A stretch of 37,723 bases of DNA, taken from assembly GCA_003058525.1 (NCBI GenBank), contig QBVD01000008.1, positions 1 through 37,723 of the forward strand, read 5' to 3'. Both the position numbers and the translations under genes were made by a program. Below the pieces are notes generated by a model, which was given only the letters and a program-made list of their open reading frames with translations, searched no databases and had not been told where the DNA came from. Source of the stretch: a gamma proteobacterium symbiont of Ctena orbiculata. GTDB taxonomy: Bacteria; Pseudomonadota; Gammaproteobacteria; Chromatiales; Chromatiaceae. Every line of letters begins with the position of its first letter. Position 1 is the first letter of the stretch. Positions 1-8,269 of the stretch are shown here, piece after piece.

Positions 1-228
1 TTTGTCGGTACCAGTAAAAATGCGGTAATGACGCAGATATGGATTGCTTTGTGTGTTTATCTGCTGTTAGCTTTTCTCAAGTTTCAATCAAAGCCGAAGA
101 AAAGCATGCAACATATTTTACGGTTATTACAACTCAATCTATTTGAAAAGCGCGACCTAATGGCGTTGCTTCGAGGAGACCCTGTCCATGATCCTCAAGA
201 TGATTTCAACCAGATGGTTTTGTTGTGA
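1..228 (+). CDS. IS4-type transposase, C-terminal fragment (cut by window edge)
   Basis: The reading frame is open from base 1 and ends at a TGA at 226-228, giving about 75 residues. It contains the segment KNAVMTQIWIAL, then a hydrophobic helix, then an LRLNLF-like LLQLNLFEKRDLMALL end. This is the usual C-terminus of IS4-family DDE transposases, downstream of the catalytic Glu. The DDE residues lie outside the window, so I cannot tell whether the element is intact. The start is therefore unknown; the internal ATG at 28 is not a real start. I could not identify the terminal inverted repeat of the element in the following 90 bases. The identification rests on recognition of the family tail only. 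Confidence 0.7.
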   Translation, partial: FVGTSKNAVMTQIWIALCVYLLLAFLKFQSKPKKSMQHILRLLQLNLFEKRDLMALLRGDPVHDPQDDFNQMVLL

Positions 229-316
229 AAGTTAACGGGACAGCAGTGTCAATGCATGATAGCAGTGCTACACGATATAATTACAAGCGATGTGGATAAT
301 CGGCATTTAGCAAGAG

Positions 317-577
317 ATGAGTGCTGTGGACAACGCAGAACAACTTGAAGTTGATCCCCGGTTCATCGAGCAAGCCAGTCTCTGCCAGGATTGTCATCGC
401 TGTATCAAAGACCCCAACTTCCAACTTTGCAAGATCGATTACGTGACAGCGGCTGGGTCCGTTCTGTTCGTATTCAGTGATCAGTGCAAAAACTGCAATT
501 ACAAGGTATCGTTTTTCAATGGCACGGTCTGCGGATGTCCTGTGCGCAGAGAGATCATGGCAAAATATGGATTATAA
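317..577 (+). CDS. small cysteine-rich protein of unknown function
   Basis: An 86-residue soluble protein with eight cysteines in four groups: CQDCHRC near residue 23, a single Cys near 38, CKNC near 57 and CGC near 72. The pattern suggests a structural zinc site or an Fe-S cluster. CQDCH also fits the haem c motif CxxCH, but there is no signal peptide, so haem attachment is unlikely. The ATG at 317 directly abuts AAGAG, which is too close for a ribosome site; the in-frame GTG at 326 would have an AGAG about 9 bases upstream and may be the true start. I do not recognise the family. It lies between an IS fragment and another small orphan gene in AT-richer DNA. Confidence 0.5.
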   Translation: MSAVDNAEQLEVDPRFIEQASLCQDCHRCIKDPNFQLCKIDYVTAAGSVLFVFSDQCKNCNYKVSFFNGTVCGCPVRREIMAKYGL

Positions 578-837
578 TTCCGATCTCACCAGATAATTCG
601 ATCTCTGAGAAACACCTCATCTACTGTTTTTCTCGATTGCACCATCATGAGGCAAAATATGGATGCGTGGTTCACGTAGTGGCGATCAATCACCAATTAT
701 GGGAGGGCTATCAACTTACTCATTTTGCGCTATCATTTCGACAGGGGTACCACTGCCGTATCAACAAGGTTGCTACTTATAAAACAAATCAGGGCATCCC
801 CTGGATAGTGGTAAATATTTATATTTTGGGAATAATC

Positions 838-1092
838 ATGCACTACGATAAACGGTTAGGGATGGGCCCAATACCGGCTTCACCAGAAAGATATATCAAT
901 GCGAAGCAGGTAGACGGGCTATCAATACTAAAAAAGTTTGGCTGGAAATTGATCTGCATCAGAAGGCCTTCAAACGGGAGCTGTGAAACACTGATGAAGA
1001 ATGGTCATGATAAGGCGGTTGGAATATTGGGTGAAGATGGAATTCTGAGAATCAATCCCGATATTCAGATCCGTCATTCCCAAAAAGGATAG
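838..1092 (+). CDS. conserved-type hypothetical protein, 84 residues
   Basis: A short soluble protein with no signal peptide or membrane segment. Its core reads PIPASPERYINAKQ, then a hydrophobic stretch with FGWKLICIRRP, then a hydrophilic end with GILGEDGILRINPDIQ. It resembles small hypothetical proteins I have seen in sulfur-oxidising gammaproteobacteria that carry a YLN..Q..FGW..xFVRRP core, but I know no function. The frame stays open upstream to 484, but that part overlaps the cysteine-rich gene and has no protein-like character, so the ATG at 838 is the preferred start. The TGGGAA just before it is a weak ribosome site. Confidence 0.5.
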   Translation: MHYDKRLGMGPIPASPERYINAKQVDGLSILKKFGWKLICIRRPSNGSCETLMKNGHDKAVGILGEDGILRINPDIQIRHSQKG

Positions 1093-1391
1093 CCTCACAG
1101 ACCTTCTTTCGAATAAAGTAGGGTGACATTTCAGAGATCAGACTGCCGATGCCTGTGTGCCCTTGTCAACAAAAAAGACATGAAAGAGTAATAATGAGAT
1201 GTTTTCATTTAGATCTAAATCCTGGTCATCGTAAACCCAAGTAACAATCACGACAGAAAAAACTATTTCAAAACGAGAGATATCTCCTTGTTTGTTTGGA
1301 TGTTTAACACTATTTTCTCCCGCTTTTCCATGTTGAACTGTCGACACATCGGTGCTCGGCAATTAACCGTTATTTCGAGGTGAATCAGCGT
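1093..1391. other. intergenic region upstream of the Mrp/complex I-like operon
   Basis: About 300 bases that are clearly more AT-rich than the following operon. A 74-codon minus-strand frame at 1138-1362 has no recognisable content and I do not call it. This region should hold the operon promoter, but I see no convincing -35/-10 pair. The GAGG at 1376-1379 is the probable ribosome site for the first operon gene at 1392. Confidence 0.4.
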
Positions 1392-1919
1392 ATGTCAGCC
1401 ACACCTGCTCAACAAGAAGAAGCCCAATTTTCCCATGGCCTGTTTCTGTTCGTCCTGATATTCCTGCTGTGGCTGATGCTCTCCGGCAACCTTGCTCTTG
1501 CTGAGGTTGTCACCGGCCTGGTTGTGGCTTCCGTGGTGACTCTGGCAAGCCGGCCCCATCTCCCTCTCTTTTCCGGCCTGCGCCTCTCTCCCGCTGCAAT
1601 CCTGCCCTTTATCAGCTACCTGGCGGTCTTCCTGGCAGCGCTCATACGCGCCAATCTCGATATGGCTCGACGCGTACTTTCTCCCTCTCTCCCTCTCAAT
1701 CCCGGCGTGGTCGAAGTCAAAACCAGGCTGAAATCTTCGCTAGGTCGGTTAATCCTGGCAAACAGCATCACCCTGACACCTGGTACGCTGACTGTGGACC
1801 TGCAAGGTGACAGCATCCTGATACATTGGGTCGACATTCCTCCGGGAAGCGATATCGAAAGCGCAACCCGTGATGTGACCGATATATTTGAACGTCATCT
1901 GGTAGGTTTCGTTAAATGA
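1392..1919 (+). CDS. mrpE: Mrp-type Na+/H+ antiporter subunit E (MnhE/MbxA-like)
   Basis: First gene of the respiratory complex operon; 175 residues from the ATG at 1392. A GTG at 1380 is in frame, but it sits directly on the GAGG ribosome site, so the ATG is preferred. The N-terminal half holds three hydrophobic segments (about residues 15-35, 35-55 and 70-95). The C-terminal half is a cytosolic domain with SITLTPGTLTVD, the hallmark of the MnhE family. In Mrp and Mbh/Mbx complexes this small subunit helps form the ion-translocating membrane module. It overlaps the next gene by 4 bases (ATGA), which implies translational coupling. Family assignment is firm; membership of an Mbx-type complex rather than a stand-alone antiporter is inferred from the downstream genes. 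Confidence 0.9.
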   Translation: MSATPAQQEEAQFSHGLFLFVLIFLLWLMLSGNLALAEVVTGLVVASVVTLASRPHLPLFSGLRLSPAAILPFISYLAVFLAALIRANLDMARRVLSPSLPLNPGVVEVKTRLKSSLGRLILANSITLTPGTLTVDLQGDSILIHWVDIPPGSDIESATRDVTDIFERHLVGFVK

Positions 1920-2182
1920 TACTGACATTAATGGAAACAGCCGCCCTTACGATGCTGGGTGGGGCGGTAATACTAAGTCTGCTTCGCTTGCTGATAGGAC
2001 CTACCGCGCCGGACCGGGTGGTAGCGGCGGATACCCTGGCAGTAATCACAACCTCGGGCCTGGTGGTACTGGCTGCGCTGCTTGGCAGTGCGCTCTATCT
2101 TGATGTGGCACTCATCTACGGCACCCTCGCTTTCGTCGGTGTTGTCGCTATTGCCCGCGCCATCGAGGGAAACGGATCATGA
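1916..2182 (+). CDS. mrpF: Mrp-type antiporter subunit F (MnhF/MbxB-like)
   Basis: An 88-residue membrane protein with three predicted helices. It carries the family signature GPTAPDRVVAADTL after the first helix, followed by the ALYLDVALIYGTLAFVG segment typical of MnhF/PhaF. The length is normal for the family. It overlaps mrpE and the following mrpG-like gene by 4 bases on both sides, so it is translated as part of the same unit. In Mrp and Mbh-type complexes subunit F packs with E and G at the sodium-translocating end of the membrane arm. Confidence 0.9.
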   Translation: MILTLMETAALTMLGGAVILSLLRLLIGPTAPDRVVAADTLAVITTSGLVVLAALLGSALYLDVALIYGTLAFVGVVAIARAIEGNGS

Positions 2183-2496
2183 GGCTACTGGCGGATATCA
2201 TATTGCTCATCGGCGCGACCTTCACATTACTCGGTGCCCTGGGACTGCTGCGCATGCCGGATGTCTATAACCGAATCCAGGCAGGAACCAAGGCAGTAAC
2301 ATTGGGTGCACTCTCCCTGTTATTGGGCATTGGACTGCTCTATCCGGAGTGGTGGTCCAAGCTGCTGGTCATTGCCCTAATGATCCTGGTCACCAATCCC
2401 ATCGGTTCATCCACTATCGCCAGGGCACTTATGATGGCGGGGGTGAAGCCGTGGAAAAAAGTTGAAACTGTAACCTCCGAACGGGATCAAGCATGA
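2179..2496 (+). CDS. mrpG: Mrp-type antiporter subunit G (MnhG/MbxC-like)
   Basis: A 105-residue protein with three membrane helices. The pattern GLLRMPDVYNRIQAGTK after the first helix is the MnhG/PhaG signature, and ILVTNPIGSSTIARA closes the third helix region. The C-terminal 20 residues are hydrophilic. It overlaps both neighbours by 4 bases. Together with E and F it forms the small-subunit part of the Mrp module. The assignment to the MnhG family is clear from the motif. Confidence 0.9.
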   Translation: MRLLADIILLIGATFTLLGALGLLRMPDVYNRIQAGTKAVTLGALSLLLGIGLLYPEWWSKLLVIALMILVTNPIGSSTIARALMMAGVKPWKKVETVTSERDQA

Positions 2497-2801
2497 GTGA
2501 TATAGAAGTCTGGATCCTACTGCTCCTGGCATTGATGATGCTGAGTGCCGCGGTGATGGTATTGTTGGTGAAGAACCATATCGCCGCAGTCGCCGCCGCC
2601 TCCGTTGTTTCCCTTGGCCTGGCTCTGCTCTTCGTCCTCATGAGAGCACCGGATGTCGCCATGACGGAAGCAGCCGTCGGGGTCGGATTGAGCAGCCTGA
2701 TCCTGGCGCTTGCATTGCGCCGCCTGGGCCTTTGGAAAGTGGACAGCGAGCAGGTGAAATATAATCTGCTGAGCCATGGCGGGGAGAACAAGGATGGGTA
2801 A
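2493..2801 (+). CDS. MbhD-like (DUF4040) membrane subunit
   Basis: A 102-residue membrane protein with about three helices. The centre reads RAPDVAMTEAAVGVGL, the conserved motif of the MbhD/DUF4040 domain, which corresponds to part of the C-terminal extension of MrpA. In Mbh, Mbx and Mbs operons this domain is a separate gene, as it is here. A separate MbhD-type gene, instead of a full MrpA, is one reason to read the operon as an Mbx/Mbs-type complex. The ATG overlaps the preceding stop by 4 bases, and its end overlaps the start of the MrpB-like gene by 8 bases. Confidence 0.85.
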   Translation: MSDIEVWILLLLALMMLSAAVMVLLVKNHIAAVAAASVVSLGLALLFVLMRAPDVAMTEAAVGVGLSSLILALALRRLGLWKVDSEQVKYNLLSHGGENKDG

Positions 2802-3480
2802 CCTCACCGGTCTGTTATTTGCCGGAGGCCTGGGTTTCATGCTGCTGGCGCTGGCCGGCGGACTCGACTTCGGCACCCCGCCGATGCTTGTTGGCAGTGA
2901 AATTCAGGCACATGCGCCACAGCAGACCGGGGCCGTAAACATCGTCACCTCGGTCGTGTTGGGATATCGCGCCATCGATACCCTGGGAGAACTCTCGATT
3001 CTTTTTGCAGCCGCCGTTTCCGCCGGTCTGATTTTGGGACGCCGGCATACCACTGCAGGCACGCAAACAAAAGGCGGTTTTATTCTATACACGGGAGGCT
3101 CGCTGCTCTTTCCGCTGATGATGACCATCGGTTTTTACATCATTTTTCACGGCCACCTGACCCCCGGTGGCGGCTTCCAGGGGGGCGTTATTCTGGCGGC
3201 GGCCTTCTTCCTCCCCCTATTGGCCCGACCCGGAGCCAGACTGCACCATAAGACCTTGAGTCTGATCGAGGGTTTCGCCGGCGCCAGTTTCATCCTTGTC
3301 GGCCTGCTGGCTATGATGGAGGGTAAGGCGTTTCTGCAACCCTTGCTGGTACAGGACACCCTGGGTCAGCTTGCCTCCGCCGGCACCTTGCCGCTGCTCT
3401 ATCTTGCGGTCGGCCTGAAGGTGGGCGCCGAACTGGCCAGCCTGCTGTCACGTCTGATACAGACAGAGGCACCGCAATGA
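2794..3480 (+). CDS. mrpB: MbhE-MrpB fusion-type subunit (MnhB domain)
   Basis: A 228-residue membrane protein with two recognisable parts. Residues 1-90 resemble MbhE, with VTSVVLGYRAIDTLGE as in the MrpA C-terminus and MbhE. Residues 95-225 form an MnhB domain with the signature FHGHLTPGGGFQGGVI. The frame extends 18 bases upstream to an ATG at 2776, but the GGGGAG at about 2780-2785 is well placed for the ATG at 2794, so I start there. In many operons MbhE and MbhF/MrpB are separate genes, so the joined form is a small peculiarity. The next gene begins inside its stop codon. Confidence 0.85.
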   Translation: MGNLTGLLFAGGLGFMLLALAGGLDFGTPPMLVGSEIQAHAPQQTGAVNIVTSVVLGYRAIDTLGELSILFAAAVSAGLILGRRHTTAGTQTKGGFILYTGGSLLFPLMMTIGFYIIFHGHLTPGGGFQGGVILAAAFFLPLLARPGARLHHKTLSLIEGFAGASFILVGLLAMMEGKAFLQPLLVQDTLGQLASAGTLPLLYLAVGLKVGAELASLLSRLIQTEAPQ

Positions 3481-3959
3481 TCTCCGTATTCGATCCGGAA
3501 TTGATTCTATACTCCACAGCGATAGGATTGATCGTGATCGGTCTGGCCGGCGTGGTCATGTCGTCTCACCTGTTTCGCATGGTACTGGCGTTGGTCATTG
3601 CAGAGGCCGGCGCAAATCTGATGCTGGTATTGGCGGGCTACCGCTGGGATGCGGTCGCACCGATACTCACCTCGCTTTCAGAACCTGCCGCGATGGTTGA
3701 CCCGGTGCCGCAAGCCCTGGTGCTCACCGCCATCGTCATCGGTGTCGGCATACAGGCCCTTGCAGTAAGTCTGTTGATCCGAATCCGCCAGTGCTACGCC
3801 ACGCTGGATCGTAAAGAGGCGGCTGAGCGCATGGATAGTGAGATCGCCGCCAGCATGGGTGCCGCAAGAGACGTGAGTCAGGATGCACCGCGGGGAGAGC
3901 GTCCCCTGCCCCCGATCCCTGCTGATCAAGTCAATACGCGAGGAGGGGATGCGCTATGA
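3477..3959 (+). CDS. mrpC: Mrp-type antiporter subunit C (NuoK/MnhC-like)
   Basis: A 160-residue membrane protein with three helices, homologous to NuoK of complex I and MnhC/MbxG. The third helix carries DPVPQALVLTAIVIGVG, the MnhC signature. The glutamate in LVIAEAGANLML is in the second helix, where NuoK carries a proton-pathway glutamate. After about residue 110 there is an extra hydrophilic tail of some 45 residues ending in RGERPLPPIPADQ, which is longer than NuoK and common in MnhC-like proteins. It overlaps the genes on both sides by 4 bases. Confidence 0.9.
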   Translation: MISVFDPELILYSTAIGLIVIGLAGVVMSSHLFRMVLALVIAEAGANLMLVLAGYRWDAVAPILTSLSEPAAMVDPVPQALVLTAIVIGVGIQALAVSLLIRIRQCYATLDRKEAAERMDSEIAASMGAARDVSQDAPRGERPLPPIPADQVNTRGGDAL

Positions 3960-5422
3960 ACGCCTATCTGGTGCTGACCATTGCGCTACCCCTGCTCGGC
4001 GCCTTCCTGCTGCCGATTCTGATGCGCAGCTCAATCGCGATCGCTCTCTGGAGCGGACCGGCCATCCTGATCTACGGCTGTTGGACGATTGCCGATATTT
4101 GGTTGCAAGGCTCGACACAACCAGTCTCCATTGCCATTGGCGGATTTGCTCCACCCCTGGGCATCAACCTCTATATCGATTCGCTCGCCCTGCTGTTCGC
4201 CTTTGCCGTACAGCTGCTCGGACTCATTTTCTGGCCATTTACGCTGGATCAGGACAGCGCCCGACGCCAGGCCCTGATGCTGCTGCTGGTGGCGGCCTCA
4301 ACGGGACTGGCCCTCTCCGGCGATCTGTTCAATCTCTATGTATTTTACGAACTGGCCGCTGTCGCCACATTTGGACTGGCCTCCGCATCCGGCCGTAGCG
4401 CTGCCTACGTGGCGACCCTGCGTTATCTCATACTCAGCGGCATCGGTTCGGTGTTGACTCTGTTCGGCATTGCGTTGATCTACGGCAAAACAGGTACCCT
4501 CAACCTGGCCCATCTGGCTCAGCTTGCGCCGGCGCAACTGAATGACGAATTGGGTCTCACTGCCTTTCTGAGCATCCTGATAGGCATCGGGGTAAAGGCA
4601 GAACTTTTCCCGGTGAATACCTGGGTGCCTGAGATCTATGCCACCGCCTCGACACGACTTTCGGCCTTTCTTGCCGGCCTGTTATCCAAACTCGCCCTGC
4701 TGATCATCCTGCGTCTGTTGTTGTTGATTTTCCACCAGCCCGAAGCGACGCAGGTAATGCTGATCCTCGGAATTCTGGGTGTTGTCAGCGGTGAATTGGC
4801 GGCATGGCGCGCGAAGGAGCTGCGGCGCATGTTGGCCTTCTCATCCATCGGCCAGCTGGGTGTAATGTTCATTGCCATGGCCTTGCCCGATGGCAAGGGA
4901 GTTCTGGCAGTGCTCGCACTTGCTCTCCATCATCTGATCATTAAATCGGGCCTCTTCATGTTGGCCGAGGATTGGGGGGGAGCCATTAAGCGGCTGCGCG
5001 GCAGCGCCAAAATGGCGCCGCTGGGGGCTGCATTGTTCGTGCTGTTCTCCCTCTCCCTCGTTGGCATGCCGCCGCTTCCCGGGTTTTGGGCGAAGTTCAC
5101 CCTGATCACCGAACTGGCAGGTCAGTCAGAACCCCTCTATCTGATAGGACTTGCCGTTTTTCTGCTGGCCACAGTGATCGAGGCCAGTTATCTGTTCCGC
5201 GTTGCCGCCATACTCTATCAGGATGCCCCGCGGGAAACCCTCGATCATGAGATACCAAAAAACGAAGGACTCTCCCTGGTGACCGCTACGTTGTTTGGTG
5301 CGGGATTGATCGCTGCCGCGGTGATGATCGCACCCGTTGGCGACAGTCTCAATACCATCGCCGCACAAGTGCAGGATGTTGACCTCTATATCAGTACCGT
5401 TTTCCCCGGAGGCAACCAATGA
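3956..5422 (+). CDS. mrpD: proton/ion-conducting subunit, MrpD/NuoN-like (MbxH-like)
   Basis: A 488-residue protein with about 14 membrane helices from the Proton_antipo_M family (NuoL/M/N, MrpD). The key ionisable residues of the channel are present: the helix-5 glutamate E132 in YVFYELAAV and the helix-7 lysine K214 in GVKAELFPVNTWVPE. In complex I and Mrp these residues form the proton path. This is the first of two antiporter-type subunits in the operon, matching the H/H' pair of Mbx/Mbs. It overlaps its neighbours by 4 bases. The MrpD label is by similarity and position; the exact ion (H+ or Na+) cannot be read from the sequence. Confidence 0.85.
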   Translation: MNAYLVLTIALPLLGAFLLPILMRSSIAIALWSGPAILIYGCWTIADIWLQGSTQPVSIAIGGFAPPLGINLYIDSLALLFAFAVQLLGLIFWPFTLDQDSARRQALMLLLVAASTGLALSGDLFNLYVFYELAAVATFGLASASGRSAAYVATLRYLILSGIGSVLTLFGIALIYGKTGTLNLAHLAQLAPAQLNDELGLTAFLSILIGIGVKAELFPVNTWVPEIYATASTRLSAFLAGLLSKLALLIILRLLLLIFHQPEATQVMLILGILGVVSGELAAWRAKELRRMLAFSSIGQLGVMFIAMALPDGKGVLAVLALALHHLIIKSGLFMLAEDWGGAIKRLRGSAKMAPLGAALFVLFSLSLVGMPPLPGFWAKFTLITELAGQSEPLYLIGLAVFLLATVIEASYLFRVAAILYQDAPRETLDHEIPKNEGLSLVTATLFGAGLIAAAVMIAPVGDSLNTIAAQVQDVDLYISTVFPGGNQ

Positions 5423-7296
5423 TTCTGACGCTTCTGGACGAACTGCTGCTCTTCTCCGGCGTTACCCTGCTGGTGGCGTTGACGATCGGGCGGGGCCTCG
5501 CGGCCGGCTGGATGGTTACGATCCTCTACGGTGGCCAGCTGCTCGCACTGACAAAGATGGCGGTACTCGGCTATGAAGGTGGTGCCATCGCCTCCTCCCT
5601 CTCTTTCGAGGTGATGGGGCAGACGCTGAACTGGCGATTCGATGCATTGAGCTGGTTCTTCGCCCTGATCACCCTCGGCTCCGCCCTGCTCAGCAGCTGG
5701 TTTTCATGCGGCGCCTGGGAGCGCGACTATATCAAGCAGGGTGGCAATATCTGGCTCTTCCACACCGCAATGGCATTGAACGTCTTCACCATGCTGATCC
5801 TGCTCGCCAGCGGCGACCTGCTCTCACTGTTTATCGGTTGGGAGCTTGTAAGCTGGGCGGGCTTTCTGCTCATGGCCCTGGCCGGTGGCGTAGCCACAAA
5901 GGCAGCCATGCGCTATATCACATACGCAATGGCGGGGGGCATGGCGGTCTTCGGTGGCCTTGCCCTGGTCTATAGTGCATCCGGTTCATTGCAGCTCGAA
6001 GCGGTTATCACGGCAGTGGAACAGATCAGCACCACCAAACTCTGGCTGCTGGTGATCCTCTTCGGTGGCGGCTTCGGCATCAAGATGGGATTGTTGCCCT
6101 TCCATCTGTGGCAGGCGCCCGCGTATGCCGAGACTCCCGGCCCCGGTAGTGCCTTCCTGGGCGCGATCTCTTCCCGCATGGGTCTGTTCGCCATTTTATT
6201 GGTTCTGGTAAAACTCTTCGGCATCGTCAACATCGATAATTTAAAAGTGCCATTTACGCTCATAGATGCCCGCGACCTGCTGGCATGGCTCGCCGTGTTG
6301 ACGATCATCCTCCCCACCTTCACCGCCATGAAACAGAACGATGCCCGTCACCTGCTGGCATGGCACGGCATTGGACAGGGTGGCTATATGTTGCTGGGCA
6401 TCGTAGTAGCGGATGCCATGGGTGGCGCAGGCGGGCTGCTGCATGTCTTCAACCACGCCACCTATCAGGCTGCGCTGTTCATGGCCGTGACTGCGGTCAT
6501 CTACCGTACCGGCACCTCCGATCTGAACAAACTCGGCGGGCTCGTGGTACGCATGCCGCTCTCATTCATGGTTCTATTGATAGGCATCATCGGCCTGGCG
6601 GGGCTACCGCCGATGAACGGCTTCGTTTCGAAATGGCTGGTTTATCGTTCACTGCTGAATCAAGGCATGCCCCTACTCTTCCTGGCCGCTGTGATCGGCA
6701 CATTGGGCACCATCCTCTCCGTCTACAAATTGATTCATAACATCTTCCTGGGCCAGCTGCGAATGGAACATGAACATGTCGCCGAGGCCCCCTGGAGTAT
6801 GATGATCCCCATGTTGATTCTCAGCGCGATCATATTCATTACCGGCCTGCTGCCGGGTATACCGCTGGAATGGATTGCATCAGTCCTGCAGACAGTCGGT
6901 CTGCCGGTCCCGCAATATACGCTGGGTGGCGTGGAATCGAACAGCGGTTCCCTGGACATGATCTGGGTGATCGGCGTCCTGTTCGCCGGCTTCGGCATCG
7001 GTGCTGTTATCTTCTACTCTGCCGGGCGCAGTAAGCGCGTCCATCAACTGGACAACTATGCCGGTGGACACTTCCTCTCTGCCGATGTGCGTTATCAGTA
7101 CAGCGATAACTTCTATGCCGGTTTAATGCACCTCATAGGGGGCTGGTATCGGGGCAGCTTCCTCTGGCTGGAGCGCAGCATCACCTCGATGATCGAATTT
7201 CTCTCCCTGGGTATGCAAGGCCTCTACCGTCGGGCAAACGCAGAGTTTTATCTCCTCAGCACGGCGCTATTCGTTATCGCCTGGGCGGTGATCTGA
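5419..7296 (+). CDS. second proton/ion-conducting subunit, NuoL/MrpA-like (MbxH'-like)
   Basis: A 625-residue membrane protein of the NuoL/MrpA superfamily. Channel residues are kept: E142 in FIGWELVSWAGF and K222 in GFGIKMGLLPFHLW, followed by APAYAETPGPGSAFL. There is a core of about 14 helices, a C-terminal soluble stretch near residues 535-570 and a final membrane segment near 605-625. The extension is shorter than the full MrpA C-terminus, and the MbhD, MbhE and MrpB parts are separate genes here. That fits the second antiporter subunit H' of Mbx/Mbs. The ATG of the next gene overlaps its stop by one base. Confidence 0.85.
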   Translation: MILTLLDELLLFSGVTLLVALTIGRGLAAGWMVTILYGGQLLALTKMAVLGYEGGAIASSLSFEVMGQTLNWRFDALSWFFALITLGSALLSSWFSCGAWERDYIKQGGNIWLFHTAMALNVFTMLILLASGDLLSLFIGWELVSWAGFLLMALAGGVATKAAMRYITYAMAGGMAVFGGLALVYSASGSLQLEAVITAVEQISTTKLWLLVILFGGGFGIKMGLLPFHLWQAPAYAETPGPGSAFLGAISSRMGLFAILLVLVKLFGIVNIDNLKVPFTLIDARDLLAWLAVLTIILPTFTAMKQNDARHLLAWHGIGQGGYMLLGIVVADAMGGAGGLLHVFNHATYQAALFMAVTAVIYRTGTSDLNKLGGLVVRMPLSFMVLLIGIIGLAGLPPMNGFVSKWLVYRSLLNQGMPLLFLAAVIGTLGTILSVYKLIHNIFLGQLRMEHEHVAEAPWSMMIPMLILSAIIFITGLLPGIPLEWIASVLQTVGLPVPQYTLGGVESNSGSLDMIWVIGVLFAGFGIGAVIFYSAGRSKRVHQLDNYAGGHFLSADVRYQYSDNFYAGLMHLIGGWYRGSFLWLERSITSMIEFLSLGMQGLYRRANAEFYLLSTALFVIAWAVI

Positions 7297-8192
7297 TGTC
7301 AGCCACAGAACTGCTTATCGAACTGACCCTGATGCCCCTGATCGCTTTCATCGTCGGCATGATGATGGTACTGATGATGCGGCGTATCGCCGCCAGGCTG
7401 CAGCGGCGTATCGGCCCCCCCTTCTTCCAACCACTGTATGACATCGTCAAACTGCACAGTAAAAGGACCCAGGTATCACACGGTCTGATCCACGACATCG
7501 GCATCGTCATGGCAATGGGGGGATATATCGCTGCTGAGACCCTGCTCCCGGTACCCGGCATGAACGGTATTGCGGAAAAAGGCGGGATCATCACCCTGCT
7601 CTATCTGATGATGATCCCTTCCCTGGGTCTCGCGCTGGGTGTGGGGCAATGCGCCAATCCTAACGGCTCAATCGGGATTGCCCGCGCCCTGACCGCCATG
7701 CTCGCCTACGACATCCCGCTGGTGATCGTGGTGTTTGGAGTCGCCTACGCCGCTGGTACGACCAACCTCATCGACATCATCGCCACCCAACAAGCCGGCG
7801 GATTCGAAACCTGGGGAGCGGTAGAGATGCCGCTGTTGGCCATCGCGGGTCTTGTCGCCATGCATGCTTCCCTCGGAAAGCAGCCCTTTGAAATCTACAT
7901 AGCGCCGGCGGAAATAGCCACCGGCCCGATGGTCGAAATGGGTGGCAAGTATCTTGGCGGTCTGTTCGTGATGCAGTGTTTTCAGCTCTACACCACCTCC
8001 GTACTCTATGTCTGCCTGTTTCTCGGCGGTGGTAGCACCTGGTTCGATTTTCTGCTGAAGAGTTTCCTGGTATTGGCGATACCGGTCAGCATCGCCTATC
8101 TGTTCCCACGTTACCGTACCGAGGACCTACTGCGGCTGATGTGGAAATGGCCGGTGATGCTGGGACTGATCGGTATTGCGTTTGTTATTTAA
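7296..8192 (+). CDS. complex I subunit 1 / NuoH-like membrane anchor (MbxM-like)
   Basis: A 298-residue protein with about eight helices of the NADH dehydrogenase subunit 1 family (NuoH, HycD, EchB, MbhM). Two family segments are visible: RIGPPFFQPLYDIVKL near residues 38-53, and KQPFEIYIAPAEIATGPMVE near residues 192-211. The latter corresponds to the acidic loop that couples the hydrophilic arm to the membrane arm. This subunit connects the Mrp-like membrane module to the electron-transfer arm encoded next. It is shorter than classic NuoH (about 320 or more residues) and closer to the hydrogenase-type M subunits. It is followed by a 74-bp gap holding a repeat element, the first break in an otherwise overlapping gene string. 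Confidence 0.9.
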   Translation: MSATELLIELTLMPLIAFIVGMMMVLMMRRIAARLQRRIGPPFFQPLYDIVKLHSKRTQVSHGLIHDIGIVMAMGGYIAAETLLPVPGMNGIAEKGGIITLLYLMMIPSLGLALGVGQCANPNGSIGIARALTAMLAYDIPLVIVVFGVAYAAGTTNLIDIIATQQAGGFETWGAVEMPLLAIAGLVAMHASLGKQPFEIYIAPAEIATGPMVEMGGKYLGGLFVMQCFQLYTTSVLYVCLFLGGGSTWFDFLLKSFLVLAIPVSIAYLFPRYRTEDLLRLMWKWPVMLGLIGIAFVI

Positions 8193-8260
8193 TTTTGAGT
8201 TGTGAATTATGAATTGATGTGTGTGCAGCGAATACCGAAATTCAAAATTCATAATTAAAA
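8193..8260. repeat. AT-rich inverted-repeat element, copy 1 (degenerate)
   Basis: Fills the gap between the NuoH-like and NuoB-like genes. AATTATGAATT at 8205-8215 and AATTCATAATT at 8246-8256 form a perfect 11-bp inverted repeat. Between them lies GTGTGTGCAGCGAATACCG, a decayed form of the GTGAGCGAAGCGAACACCG core seen in the better-preserved copies at 9550, 12831 and 27356. Confidence 0.65.
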
Positions 8261-8269
8261 GGAGCTATG

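Noticed and set aside
317-577. Small c-type cytochrome because of CQDCH
   Set aside because: There is no signal peptide, and the remaining cysteines suggest a zinc or Fe-S site.
484-837. Upstream extension of the gene at 838
   Set aside because: It overlaps the cysteine-rich gene out of frame and shows no protein-like pattern; the ATG at 838 begins the protein-like part.
1138-1362. 74-codon minus-strand reading frame
   Set aside because: No recognisable domain, no ribosome site and composition like intergenic DNA.
1392-5422. Stand-alone Mrp Na+/H+ antiporter
   Set aside because: A full-length MrpA is missing, and the genes run without a break into NuoL-, NuoH-, NuoB-, NuoC- and NuoD-like genes.
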